The notes below the pieces were generated by a model that was not told the origin of the DNA, searched no databases, and was given only the letters and a program-made list of their open reading frames with translations. Of a stretch of DNA of 64,000 nucleotides, positions 25,561-37,813 are shown piece after piece. The stretch is from positions 46,155,696-46,219,695 of the forward strand of contig CM060188.1 of the NCBI GenBank assembly GCA_030549335.1, written 5' to 3'. Position numbers and translations under genes: made by a program. Each line of letters begins with the position of its first letter. Position 1 is the stretch's first letter. The stretch is from Pontederia crassipes. Lineage: Eukaryota > Streptophyta > Magnoliopsida > Commelinales > Pontederiaceae.

Positions 25561-26982
25561 ATGAAATAATTCTATCAAAATATATATTATTTATGATAAA
25601 ATATTTTGATATGCATGTATATAGTGCGTTGATTAGATGTGAGATTACTTAATCATACGAGTAAATGCCTTCGACACTTAGGTGTAGAAAATAAAAGTAT
25701 GTCAATTTAAAATATTTTCTTAAATTGAAATGTTTAAAGATAATTTTAAATGTTGTGTAAGATTGATGGAGAAAGGCTGAACATGAGACAATGAAAATGT
25801 GCCATGAAAATACTAAGTGGGATAAGTCAGGTGCCAAAGAAGCATGACTATATTAAAGTATGTAATGTGTTTATAGTGTTAGTACATACACTATAAAGTA
25901 TGTGAAGTACAACGTATGAGGCTCCATTGCAATATTTGTATTTTTAAGTACAAAGTATGTGAAGTTGATTGGAAAATATGATGAATTGACATTAGTTTTC
26001 ATCATGGTGTGAGTCGAAATAGGCTACAAAGGTCTAAGTGTTGTACTTAGACATTTGATTATGTTTCAAAGAAATGGATTAGTGTTGCTATTTTACCATG
26101 GTACTCAAAAAGGAAAATGAGTAGTTCGCTGAACCACATCTAAAAAAGCGACTAGCGGACCGAACCATGAGGCAAGGGGAAGATTTTTTGAGATTTTATT
26201 ACGAGTGGAGAGATTAATTTCTTACTGAAAGTAGAATCTATTTAGATTAGCTTCCAAAATATATTTTTCTTTCTATAAGAAATATTTCAAAGTTATTCCG
26301 TATTCAAAATAAAATTTTGATTAGGGGGAGAAGTAAAAATATCATTGAAAAGGTGGCACACAACGTTATGAATTGAGGAGTTTCAGTAGAACCCATTAGT
26401 AACATGACAACAATAATTAATTTACATCAAAGTCAATATCTTTTTTTTCTCATTTCTATTATGTTTCAACATATTTTAACTTCTAAATTGATCTATGACA
26501 TTCTAATTTAAGAGATGGGTGTGAAAAAAAAATATTATTATTCTCCATCCGGTAGCTTCGATCTTAAAACTTTGACCATACAGAAGTAGAGAAGATAAAA
26601 ATCCGACATGATTGCTGGTAATCATTCGGGCATCACTAATTCGGCCAAAAGTGCTGACTCTGTCATGCAGAAAATTGCAGATACAATATATATAATATGT
26701 TGATCTAAAGATGATACTTCATTACATTCCATACCAAATATACAACCATACACTCGGAGGAAATCATAGTGGAAACGGTTGCATCTCCAATTCAATTATA
26801 GGTAGCAGCTGGTCAAGCTTACAGATAACTAGTGAAACTACTGTTTTGTTATCAACTGGCCCAAGTCCTGCGCCAAATTGTGCAAGTGCTGCACGTGGGA
26901 ATCGACGTTGGACCGACTGAAGGACAGCAAGTTGCCTCGCCTAAAAGATACCCATCGAATCCTCTCCAGATTGTGTCAGCTA
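25561..26982. other. Spacer between copia relic and JAZ gene
   Basis: AT-rich, no recognised gene. It includes the 3' flank and probable 3' UTR of the minus-strand JAZ gene toward the right end. A GGGGGAGAAGT purine stretch near 26,322 could be a polypurine tract of the copia relic, but no LTR was seen next to it. Confidence 0.3.
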
Positions 26983-28858
26983 CTAGCACTTCTTGCTGCT
27001 GTAGGAGGAGAAAGGCATGCAGCTGATCAACCTGCAAAACAATGGAGGCCAATTTGCACAAATGAGAACCAGTCGATTGATGACTGCCCGGCATGCACCG
27101 GAACAGTGCAGTGTTAATTTCAGCATTGAATTCGCGCACTGCTACATCTTATTTATTTCTTTTTACCTGTCCTTGCGTTTTTCCAAGAATCGAGCTATGG
27201 ATGCCCTGCGAGCTTGAGGTATGGCTGCAGGTGACGAATTGTTTTTACTGGTCAGAACTCAGAGAGAACTGAAACGTTGTTAATTCGCTGATACCACTGA
27301 AGGGATTGAAGTAATGGAGTACCTCTGGGCATGTTTGCAGATGAGCAACCAGATTCCACGGTGCCGTAATCAACAGCTCTCAGCTGTGCCGCAGAAGAAG
27401 ACGAAGGCCGCGAGGTGTTCAGCATCAGCATGTCCTCATGGCTCACGCTCTGAGATCCGATGGTGAGAGTGAGAGAGACACCGTTGGAGTCGTCATCCGA
27501 GCACTTCGATGCCTCTCGGCTCATCGGCTGCTGGATCTCCGGTGCATCTATGGGAATTGGATCTTTGAATGCCTGCACGGGCTGGTCAATTGCAGCAGCT
27601 CCGAGCATCCCGGGTTTAGCATAACTTGAGGTTGCCAATTTAGGCCTGTTGTTTGCCACCATCATGATCTCCTTGGCCTGCATGCATTCAACAAAGTTAT
27701 TATAAACCATTGAATGATATTGTCTGCAGCTTGATGAACAAGCAGTGCGTGTTTGTGCGCATGTACGTACTTGGTGCAGAGAGACATCATCGTATACAAG
27801 CACAGCGCCTCTGTAAAACATGGTGAGCTGAGATGATGGCGCTTGCTGAATTGCACTATTCCTGTGTCAGATGCAGATTTTTAACCCGTCAATTGCGTAC
27901 ATAATTTCAGATACTTCGATCAAACTACATGTCACTGAGAATTCTTACCACTGTGAGAAGGGTCCTGCGGAAGAATCAGGGACAGAGGAAGGGGCTTTGT
28001 CTCCAATCTCTCTCTGCAGGCTCCGACGATGCGGCCTGACACGCTGCTCGTCGGCGGCCACCGGCGTGCAATAATGCGGGGCCATCTGCGGAAGATTGGC
28101 TCTGCCCATGCCATGGTGCATGGAGGCTCTGGACGACTTCGCATGATGATGCACGCCCTGCTGGTTGATGTATTGATTGAAGATTTTCTGCAGAACAAAC
28201 AAAATCCAAGTCAGGCTGACACTCGGATTCATCTCAAGTGAAGCATGACAGTGTCGATTGCTCCAGCAGGACTCAAACCTGAGATGACAAATCGTAAAGT
28301 GGGGGTTGAAATCCGGCTTGAATGATCTTGTCATATGACATCTTTCTCATGTTGTAAGCTTCTGCAGCTTGCAAGGGCGCATAGTCATGGAAATCTTGGA
28401 TTCTGTTTGGAGGGGTCGGCCACCGACCGCCAAGAACTCCTGCATGTTAACAAAGCGGGGCATGTCATTATATGACAAAAAGCAAGAAGCATATTTTAAG
28501 CATAAACCGTAAGCTCACAGTTATTTACCTATGGATATAAGTTGTTTATAATTAATAATAGTAGTGAAACTACAGCTAGATCAGAAGGAAGCACAAAACA
28601 AACACACACACGATCTGCTAAAAAAAATGCAGGAATAAAAAATGCTTAGAAAATATATGAATCCCTAAACAACCAAGAGAAATTGCTCACAGAACTTTCC
28701 AAAGGAGGAGGGAGAAAATAAAAAGAAATTTGAGTGCGATAACAACGTGATGATATGTAACAAACATAACCTGAATCTTGGAAGCAGGGGCCATGGAAAT
28801 CCTTCGGCAGTGCTGCGGAGGACTTCCCACCTAGAAGACTCGGACCTCCTCTCTCCAT
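26983..28858 (-). CDS. JAZ (TIFY family) jasmonate repressor
   Basis: Seven exons on the minus strand: 28771-28858, 28279-28439, 27949-28187, 27771-27861, 27323-27677, 27167-27224 and 26983-27031. All introns are GT-AG and the exons sum to 1,041 bp, an unbroken 346-aa frame. The TIFY/ZIM domain spans exons 4-5 (QLTMFYRGAVLVYDDV, with TMFYRG as a TIFxxG variant). The C-terminal Jas motif spans exons 6-7 (QARRASIARFLEKRKDR, then a PF where PY is usual). A VSLTLTIGS stretch in exon 5 is a possible LxLxI-type EAR motif. JAZ proteins act in the nucleus, hold MYC-type factors off through Jas, recruit co-repressors through the ZIM domain, and are degraded via COI1 when jasmonoyl-isoleucine appears. 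Length and the IPQAR context before Jas suggest the JAZ3/4/9-like (TIFY6) group; subgroup uncertain. Confidence 0.93.
27032..27166 (-). other. Jas intron of the JAZ gene
   Basis: Separates KRKDR from the last 15 codons. Donor GACAG|GTAAAA, acceptor TTTTGCAG|G. If the intron is retained, the frame reads GAC AGG TAA, so translation would stop right after KRKDR, giving a JAZ without the end of Jas. A conserved intron at this position, with stabilised splice products, is known in plant JAZ genes; whether it is retained here is not visible from DNA. Confidence 0.8.
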
Positions 28859-28912
28859 GGGAACTGCAAACTAAAAGACGCCTACTTGTTGATTATCTCC
28901 ACAGCTGATCAG

Positions 28913-28931
28913 CTCTCTCTCTCTCTCTCTC
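28913..28931. repeat. CT/GA run in the JAZ leader
   Basis: A GA-repeat on the transcribed strand, about 55 bp upstream of the JAZ start codon, probably in the 5' UTR or core promoter. GA-rich leaders are common in plant genes. Confidence 0.8.
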
Positions 28932-29117
28932 AGATCTTCTTTGGTGTGTGCAGAGAGAAAAAAATTATATGGTCATCTTGGGATGTTTGCTTGTGAAGAA
29001 GGTGGAGGACAGTGAACCAGAAGCAGAGGCAACAAGCAAACATGTGAACCGAGGAGGAGTTGGAGGAATACGATCAGATATTATTATTTATTACGATAAA
29101 CTCTCGTAACTTTCATC

Positions 29118-29224
29118 CACGTGATGCACGTGCCAGAATAGGAGATATGTGGATGTCTTTTTTTTTTCCTTTTTTCTATTTTCTTAAATCCAATTTTGCA
29201 AGTGTATGGGGTACCGACCACGTG
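29118..29224. promoter_or_regulatory. Three G-boxes upstream of JAZ
   Basis: CACGTG occurs at 29118-29123, 29127-29132 and 29219-29224, that is 260-366 bp upstream of the JAZ ATG. The first two are only 3 bp apart. G-boxes are the binding sites of MYC2-type bHLH factors, which are known to activate JAZ genes in a feedback loop; the motifs are seen, their use is inferred. Confidence 0.7.
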
Positions 29225-30146
29225 CATATCGTGGGATAAATGTCAAGAGATAAAGATATGAAAGAATGGTTCGCATAAATATATATATATATATTGATAC
29301 TATATATATATATATATATATTTATGTGGGTGTGTTTATCCCAGTACCTTTGGATTAAGGGGGTGGATGCAGCTTTCAAACGATTGGTGATTTGATTGAT
29401 GCATAGTTAAATTGCACAGAAGAAAAAGACTTTTCAACAAGAAAGCATTGAGCACTGAAATTAATTGGATTGTAAAAAAAAGAAAAAGAAAAAAAAGTGA
29501 GGAGGAAGAAGAAACTTTTCCTTTATTATATGGTCAAAGTTTTGCTGCAACTTGTCACCAGGATATTACAACTCGTGCTATAGATTCATTTATCACATTA
29601 ATTACTTATGGCTTATTTTCGTGCATATATATGTATATATAATATGAAAAAATTTTAAATAGTATATCAAAAAAATTTCTAGTGGTGAGATTTATTTTTT
29701 GAGTCGCTATATATATATATATATATATATAATAGTGTTAAGAAATCACATAAGAATATTTCAATCTTTTAGGAAAAAAATGTTTGTCTTTATCCGAACT
29801 TTGCTAACATTTATTTTATTGGTTATCTTTGTGAGGGTTCTAATATAGTCAAAATAAATAATTAGAGGTAATTGACAGATAATATTATATATGTGTGTGT
29901 GTTGCACATTTAAGTTTTACAATAGGAAAGCAATTTTTGTTATCAATGTTTCCACTTAAATGACAAACAATGTTTCCACTTATATGGCAATTCATGTTTA
30001 ATTTGACTTTTTTTGAAGTGAAAATGGGTGGTTCTTAAACTTCCCTTGTACAAAGTGCAAATCTACTTAAGAATTATTATTTTGTCTTCTGCTACATAAA
30101 GTATTATTAAGTGAACAAATTTTAATGCAGAAAATTAAGTATGATT
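29225..30146. other. AT-rich spacer with TA microsatellites
   Basis: Contains (TA)n tracts at about 29,278-29,320 and 29,709-29,731; no gene recognised. Confidence 0.4.
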
Positions 30147-31448
30147 CACTACAAGAAAACTACCGAGTAGCCGCTACAGGAAACGCCATAAAGAGTGACA
30201 AAGCAAAAATGCACGACAAATATTAGCGTTGTTGTAGCGTCGACTCCGGTCGATGCGAACCTATGTTGCAAGCATTGTGACGCATTGTCGACATTGCTGC
30301 AGAGTCGATATGGGCACCGTATCTTTGCACAGTTTTGGCGCCGAGACATGCGACGCTACCTGGCGTCTCATATGGTGTTTTGGGCCTCGGCCCACACGAT
30401 TTTTTCAAAACGGGTCACCAAGTATCAGAGTAGGGCAACGACTCACCTTTATACTCAGCATGATATTGTCTACTCTGCCTCCACCCTAGGCTCACGATTT
30501 TTTAACGTGACATCTGGTGAAGGATATGTTCCCATATATACTCAGCATCTCTCCTGTGACTTATGTATGTGAGACTAATTCAAGGCATGCCCCATACACC
30601 CTTCCTCTCTTAGGGAACTCAACGCCCTCATTGAGTGATCACACACCACTATGCACAGAGGTCCACGCGGAGTGGTTCTGATATAATATGTAACATTCCC
30701 CACTAGCGTGTGACGCGATGTAAATGCCATGTGGATGCTACACGGAACACATTCCAAAATAAATATATATTCGTATAGTTTCCTACACATGTAACACATA
30801 CAACGCTTAATTTGCACTATTTTAACACTACTCCTTCGCCGATCTATTTGAGGAACATATATGTTAATTAAGAAATAGATTAACTATATGCTATCTATAT
30901 TTATATAACTATATGTTATCTATTTTGATGCAACCCCATATATATTAATATATATTATCTATACTATATTTTAATGAATAAATAAATTAAATATTATATG
31001 TGTACCTTTAACATATATATGTATTCCTACATAGTTACTTATATATGTCTAAATCATATGTGTGTTCCTAAATATATATATTTGTTTCCTATATTATATA
31101 TGTTACTTATGCTTACAATATATATATATATATATATATATATCATATCTTAATTATACATATATTATTTTTATATTCTTAATCATGGATTTTTTATGAT
31201 TGAATTAAGTGACGACTTGTTATAAAATATCTCATTTTAACACTGTTGTGGAGACTATTGGTATCTATTTGTTACAAAATAGCGTCGACGGAGCGTCACA
31301 ATAGAGCCGCAATGATTGTCGACGTTACAAAGGTACTATTGACGTCACCTTGACGTCGCGATATTGAGATGCTAAGATGTGTGAGATGCTATTTCGACGC
31401 TAGGGTGTCGCTAATATATGTTAGCGACTCATTAGCGTCTTTATAGTG
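30147..31448. mobile_element. Non-autonomous CACTA-like element
   Basis: Left end CACTACAAGAAAACTACC; the right end reads, on the reverse strand, CACTATAAAGACGCTAATG. The flanking triplets are ATT on the left and ATG on the right, a 2-of-3 match to the expected 3-bp duplication. Subterminal GCGTC/GACGC words repeat near both ends, as in CACTA transposase-binding regions. The interior is non-coding, with an AT-rich centre of TATA-type repeats. The same GCGTC vocabulary fills 40,941-42,440. Confidence 0.65.
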
Positions 31449-31532
31449 ATGCATTAACCGACTTTTTATTACCCTCACTTAGTCGGGCACATATAGGCAT
31501 ATAAATACACATATACATATAAACATATACAT

Positions 31533-31569
<37 letters not shown>

Positions 31570-31979
31570 CACACGTTATTGTCACTTAATCTCGCACATA
31601 TATAGACATATACATACATTTATATACTTATAATACATATACATATACACATTATTGTGACATAATCTCGCATATATAGATATATACATACACATATATT
31701 AGATATACATATACACAATTTTGTCATATAAATCTATTTCAATATAATCTTAATATAATATAAAGTGATAATGCATAAATTTATATTATAATATAACTTA
31801 TAATATAATATAAATTTAAATCTCTAACTCCTCTTAAATTAGGAAAAAAGTTTGAAATTGCGTCACTACAGCCTCGAAATAACGTCTCAAGGTATTTGGC
31901 GTCTTTGTATCTTCAAAGTAGCACCGTGTTTGCTAGAGGTGCTAAATACTTGAGTTAAATCCATAACCCTTCTTTTGTG
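31449..31979. other. Spacer with AC/AT simple repeats
   Basis: Contains ACATATAC-type and (AC)n tracts around 31,490-31,735 and a CACTACAGCC word at 31,863 followed by GCGTC words, possibly the edge of another CACTA-like element whose other end was not found. Confidence 0.35.
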
Positions 31980-32054
31980 TTTTCACTGTTACTCGCCGAT
32001 TTTCACCTTGACCGACGCCCTCTGCTCCGATCGACGCTCGACGCTCTACGCCTC

Positions 32055-33295
32055 TGATGCGTGTAAAATTGATAGCAAACGCTAACAAGTGCACTAGTCG
32101 CTCAGGTAATAAAATGAATGAGTAGAGTTATCATTCATACGAGGATGGTTAATAATATAGATTTTATTTTAACCTTATTAATTTAGAAATTAAGAAAATA
32201 TATGATTTCAGATGTGAATAAAAAAATAAAAAATAAAAGAAAATGATCACATGAAGAAATAATGGTTTGATGAGGCACCTAATTATCACCATTAAAATGT
32301 AATAATTTTTTTCAACTTAGAATTAGTTGAATAAATAACAAAGTGAATTTTCAAAATTAGTTAGCCAATGTTTCAGGCTTTAACTACTATCTTATGAATA
32401 ATTAGAATAAATCAATTCTTTCAATTTTTAATTTACTTAATTATCATAAGATGCATTAAAATGGGATTAATATTAAGAACTTTCTCAAGTCACCTTAATA
32501 ACTATACAAATTAGGTCTCTTTCGATTTCCTTAATTGTGGCATGCAATAAATAAGATTAATCCTAAAAACTATTATAAAAATAATTATTTCTTTTCAGAT
32601 AGCAATCGAATCATATATCATTGAATTAAAGGAAAGCATTAAACATGAAATTGCAATGCTATTAAATATTCAAATTCAACTAATATTAACAAGGATTTCA
32701 AAACATAAATAGGGTTCAACTAAGATGACCCTAATGAAAGAATAAATTTGAGAATAACAACATAAAATCTAATGAAAAAGTTTAGAAAAAGAAAACAAAG
32801 AACTCTTGCAGCCACTGTGTACATGCTCTCTCGAGTTTTCGGCAGAGCTTTGCTATTATTCTTGCTCTTCTCCTTTCTCTAGGCTTTAAATCAATGCTCT
32901 AGGAATGCTTTTCCAAGTTCTCTTCTATCTCCTTTTATAGGTTTTCTCATCCTCCAAAAGAAGAAACAAAAAATTTATCCGAAAAATGGAATAAATCTAC
33001 GCCTAACCGTTCGCTGTCATGGCCATGATAAGCACCTTCACGGCCGAGAAAGAAACGTCCATGCAATAAGCAACTTCCACACCGCCACGACCGTGATGTG
33101 TCCTTAGCATGGCCGTGACAGAGTCATCGACTTCTTGTAGAGATCACGATCGTGACATCATTACAATACGGTCGTGACAATAACCTTATTGCTTGCTAGA
33201 TAGGCACGACCGTGCCATTAGGGAGAACAATCGTAATAGTGCATTTTTGCTACTTTGTACTTGGCCTAAACTAATGCATGATTTTTCGTGCATAA
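32055..33295 (-). mobile_element. Solo LTR, inverted relative of 5,982-7,329
   Basis: Read on the minus strand it matches the LTR at 5,982-7,329 over its length: the left edge is TGATGCGTGTAAAATTGATAG (the other copy's end reversed) and the right edge is ATTTTTCGTGCATAA. It also carries the CACGGCCG/CGTGACA word block. The flanks GCCTC and CCCTC match at 4 of 5 bases, a likely decayed duplication. No internal domains follow, so it is a solo LTR. It sits in the GC-rich block. Confidence 0.8.
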
Positions 33296-33614
33296 CCCTC
33301 TGCTCCGACGCCCGATGCCCGACGCCCGACGCTCAAAGCCCGAAGCCCGACTCCGACGCCCTACTACTCCGACCTTGCCCTCGTCTAACCCCCCTCATCC
33401 GCCCTCCTCCGAGCCCGCCCTCCCCGCCCCCTCCGATGCCATCGTCCGCCCTCCACCGACCCCACCCTTCGTGCCTACTCCGACGCCATCGTCCGCCTCC
33501 TCCTACACTACCTTCCCCGCCTCCTCTGACGTCGTCGTCCGCCCTCCTTCACCATGCAATGACCTCCTCTGCCCAACCTCCCCTCCCTGCGTCTTCCGAC
33601 CCCGCCCTCCCCAC

Positions 33615-33987
33615 TAGGGGTGTTCAGCGGGTCGGGTCGACCCGCGAACCCGACGACCCGACCCGACCCGAAGACCCAGTTTTTTTATTTTTTTAAATTT
33701 TTTAGTTTTAAGCTTATATTATGTATAAAAAAGTATAAAAATATTAAAATAAAATATTTTAAATGTGTGAAATAATGTTTAAATGTTGAATAAATTATTT
33801 TATGCTTTTAAAATAAATATTATATAATATTTTTATATTAAATAATAGATAAAAGTAAGAAAAAATTTAAAAAAAAAAGAAAAAATGGCCGACCCGATCC
33901 AGGATCGGATCCGGCCTTAAAAAATAGGGTGACCCGACACGACCGACCGGGTCGGGTCGGGTCAAACCCGACCCGTTAACACCCCTA
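33615..33987 (+). mobile_element. GGGTCGG-rich MITE, left copy
   Basis: 373 bp. Terminal inverted repeats TAGGGGTGTTCAGCGGG... and, at the other end, ...CCCGTTAACACCCCTA. The ends are built of GACCCGACCCG words around an AT-rich centre. The TAGGGGTG/CACCCCTA ends and an 8-bp target are typical of hAT-derived MITEs. Confidence 0.85.
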
Positions 33988-34055
33988 TGTATTATGAAGT
34001 TAAAACAATATGCAAGACCTCAGTCTAAACACAAAAGAAAATATTTGCCGCTTAC

Positions 34056-34554
34056 GTTGTTGTGTAGCTGTCCTGCTGATAACAAAGGAGACTTCTCTGC
34101 TCCTGCAATATCGGGAGCACCAAGGAGAACATGCTTCATGACTTCTTTTGCATCCAAATCATTAATTCCCATCTTCTCATATCTCCAAAATGCACCCACA
34201 GCTCCCAAAAATCCTTCATGGCATAGAAATGTTGTCTGGAGTTCACCTTTTGACCTAAAGGACATTTGAAATGAAACTGTAAAAAAGCTAGATGAGCAAC
34301 ATCCAAGAACTCCAGCAGAAAATATTACACAAAACAATCAGTAAGAGTCCAAATAAGTAATGGAATGGAAACTGCTTAAACTTCGAGAAGGATAGTTAAC
34401 ATTTGTCACAAAGCTTTCTTAGAAGGAAAAAGGATGACTACCAGTATTTAAGTGATTGAGAAATCTTGTCCACTGTCATCTTGTGGCCACAAATATAAGT
34501 GCCACGAAAGAATATCTTCTTCAGCCCTGAGAGTTTCGCTACAAAATAGGCAAT
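34056..34554 (-). pseudogene. Pantothenate kinase gene fragment (two exons)
   Basis: Exon 34,442-34,554 encodes a GLKKIFFRGTYICGH stretch and exon 34,056-34,254 encodes SKGELQTTFLCHEGFLGAVGAF. Both correspond to the C-terminal part of the kinase domain of type II (plant/animal) pantothenate kinases, which phosphorylate pantothenate in the first step of coenzyme A synthesis. Splice sites are intact (CTGCAG|ATT, ACTG|GTAGTC, TTTAG|GTC, AACAAC|GTAAGC), the phase is conserved through the Trp codon, and there is no stop in about 104 codons. The rest of the gene is absent: no ATP-binding N-terminus and no DUF89 region. Captured fragment rather than a working gene; it could still be spliced if transcribed. 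Confidence 0.8.
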
Positions 34555-37045
34555 CTGCAGTGCAGAATTTTTAAGACGTAAGTTTAAAATATGCACTAGG
34601 TATGTCATACTTCATATCATATATAAGAAAAGTAGAACAAATTAATACGGGCTTCAAAATAAGTATACATTATTTTTTAGAGTAACTTCACAGTTACAAT
34701 ATCCTCATTGGATTGTGTCCATACCCATGGTGTTTTATTTCAATTGAATTACCACATAATAAGTTGTGATCAAAATACTATATATGTGTCAAGAGAAAAT
34801 CAAATAAACATTCGAAATTCAACTAAAATTAGACTATGTTTTCATTAAATTTGAGTTGAGACAAGAATGAATGAGTTATAGATAATTTTATTAGCCTTCT
34901 ACAAAATAAAAGTCAAGTGATTCCAATATTTATGCAAAAATGTTATGTACAAAATAGTGAAGGCCTATCAAATTCTAAAGTTAAATTCTATATACTGAAA
35001 TTTACATCGATATTTGACTATGTTCTATCATATTTGGATCGTGAATTGGAAAGATGAAATATAAATAATTTTATTAGCTTTTCATATAATTCAAAATTAA
35101 AATCATCTCAATTCAATATTTGTTTAGAAATTTATGATCAAAATAGTGTAAAAATAAGGTGGGAAAAGTTATGATGACTAATTTTCTGTTCAAATAAGGA
35201 GTAACGATCATATTGATGGAAGACACATATAAAAGAGTTTCCAAAAGGCTAAAATCACTTGCGGCTTCATAGGAAACACAAGGATTAGAAGAAAATTTAG
35301 TTTAGAATTTTTTAAAGAAAAAATAAAAAATCTTTTATTGAATGGTTTATTAACAAAAAGAGGTTGCAAGAGAGAAAATATTGTATCCATTGTTGTGAAG
35401 ACTTAGCTCCTTGTGAGAAAGATTATCACCACCAGAGGGAAGAAAAAAAGTGTAAGATTTCTTGGAGAAGAGATTTTTCCGTACCTCTCGAGTTAGGAAA
35501 AATGTGTTTGGTGGGTGAAAGTAGTTCAGATCCAGTCAATTTTTCAGTCTAAGAAAAATCACCCGCTATTTTTTGGGTCAATTTTTTAAATTAAAAAATT
35601 CATCCTAAAGCCATTTTAAAAGATAAAAACCTCCTCTAGTGAGTTAGGTTTTTCGGGTGATTTTTTTGGGGACCCTAATTTATTATAATTATATTTTAAA
35701 AAATACATATAATAAATTAGAATTAGCATAAACATACTTAATTTTATAAATAAATATAAGGATAGTTGGCTATAGCAACTAGAAAATCAGATAGAAGGAA
35801 GATAAAATTCAGTTTCTAATTTCGTGAAATGTAATGTATTCTTGGAATAGCATTTTTATCAAGAACAAATTCTTAAATCTATTATCATCGTTAACGATTG
35901 CTGCAATTTAGTAAGATTGGATGTTGAATTTTTGCAAATTCGGCACTAGTTCGTAATTTATTTGGAGAAACAAATTAGGTAACATGTAAAATCTTATGTT
36001 AAATGGGGCCACGCAAACAGTCGAATCATGGTTGATCTGCCATTTGGATAGTGTGGACATCTAAACATTAATTGTACAAGAATTCTGAGTTGGCATGTAG
36101 ACACTTTCATTGTAAGTTTTAAGTTCTGCTACAGGGATACACACAATGACAGCAAAGACAATAGATGTTTTTTTTACTAGATTTAGTGCTTGAATTTTTA
36201 TTATTCGATCTGAAAATTTTCATTCAAAATGTTGTTATTTTTAAATACTTATGAAACATCACTTTAACCTTTGATTTTTTTAATATACGAATAAATATAA
36301 AAAATTAAAAAATATTGTCATGAACATTATTAAATAATACTTTTTATTCTTAATAATTATTTCTATTTAAATCTTAAAATCTAATAAGAAAGTAAGGTAA
36401 AAACGATATTTCGTATTAACAAAATTTAAGATGGATCATGGAATTGAATGGGACTTCATTAAATTTGTAATTCAGAAATTAAGAGTTGTAAATTTATAAA
36501 TTAGGGTTGAGTTGGAAATAACCTGAAAAATATTATTTATTTATCTTTTCCTAACTTTTTAACCACTTCCATTTACCACCCCCAAATTTTAAAATATATT
36601 TGCTTAATAATTAAAATAAATGGGACCAGGATCATTTTCGTAGGATCCTAGTTTATTTAGGTATGGAAAATAGAATTGATGAATTAATTCAATTATATCA
36701 AGTTTTGCAGTACAGAATCAAAGGAAGGTTGAAGCTGCTGAAAATTTGCTTATACAAACCAGACTAAAGCCAGAAAATGAAAGTAAATACGGGCTGCATT
36801 TTGAAACAGTTGTATTTCCCAAAATCAATGCTACATTTGGTGGAATAGATCATAATACATCACAAACTGTATGCTACATTTGGTGCATTTTACATATAGA
36901 TCATTGATGATATAGAAATTGCATTTTACATACAGATCAATTAATGATATAGAAATTGATGATCTGTTCGGAGATCAATGGAACTCATAATCAAGTATTT
37001 GAAGGATGTTATATACAGCATACCGGAATGCCCTGATCGCAAGCT

Positions 37046-37189
37046 TTAACCTCTACGACCCTGCAGCAGCTTCTCTATCTTAGCCTTCAACTCAGCATTT
37101 TCACCTTGTAATCTTTCTACCTTATAATTGAGTTCTGCATTTTCACATTGAAGCCTTTCCAGTTCCATTTTGAAATTCATCCGATCACC
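37046..37189 (-). pseudogene. Captured terminal exon encoding a coiled coil
   Basis: Acceptor TTCTACAG|GGT, then 47 codons and a TAA. The peptide repeats an ERLQxENAEL unit twice and continues as a leucine-rich heptad pattern ending QGRRG, so it should form a coiled coil. It looks like the last exon of a gene, but the parent is not recognised and no upstream exon was found before the MITE copy. It is on the same strand as the pantothenate kinase exons but cannot be part of that protein because it ends in a stop upstream of them. Confidence 0.5.
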
Positions 37190-37813
37190 CTGTAGAAAAG
37201 CATGGTATGTTAAATATAATGTAATTTTTTGACTTGCCATGCTTTTAAAACTATCTGCATAGTTAAATGAGGAGATTGATCTACAAAATTAAGACAAGCA
37301 AGCAAATTCATTTTATAAATTGTCAAAAGAACTTCCTTGAATTGGTTATCTGAAAATGCACATGGAAGATATATTGATCGACAAAATCAAGAAGACCAGC
37401 AAGCGGTTTCATTTTTGCTTTGACTGTCTCGAGAACTTCAAATAAGGGATATGAGAGTACGAGAAACTATTGATTCATGTAGTTAAATAGGATATTAGAT
37501 GAGAATTGCTTGGACTTCTTTGTATCATGTGTGACAATCTGTCAGTTAAAAGTAAAAAATCTGGATATGAAAAATCCATATAGCGAAAAAATTTGGAATA
37601 CAGTTGTAAAAAAAATCGCATATGAAATGGAACAGTATCAATATGTTCATTATTAATCTACACATGAATGTGCGTGGGAGATAATCTACACATCTACACT
37701 ATCACACTTAAGTAATCTAAAATATTGCATATGGTATTCTAATTATTTGGCATGAATGCTTACAGTCGTATGACTACAGAAAGAATAAGGTAAAGGTCCT
37801 TAACATATATTAT

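Larger units (their letters stand above)
33996..37805. other. Cargo between the two MITE copies
   Basis: Besides the two pantothenate kinase exons (34,056-34,554) and the coiled-coil exon (37,046-37,189), the stretch 34,555-37,045 is AT-rich and shows no recognisable exon. It includes minor open frames near 35,208-35,552 without identifiable domains. Confidence 0.5.

Noticed and set aside
26711..27139. Plus-strand open frames over the end of the JAZ gene
   Set aside because: They are antisense to the JAZ exons and introns; the minus-strand spliced frame explains the region fully.
30195..30572. 125-codon plus-strand open frame
   Set aside because: Lies in the subterminal repeats of a CACTA-like element, with open frames on the other strand; no domain.
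33193..33696. 167-codon proline-rich open frame
   Set aside because: Starts inside an LTR, crosses into the GC-rich block and ends in a MITE; a composite of unrelated sequence.
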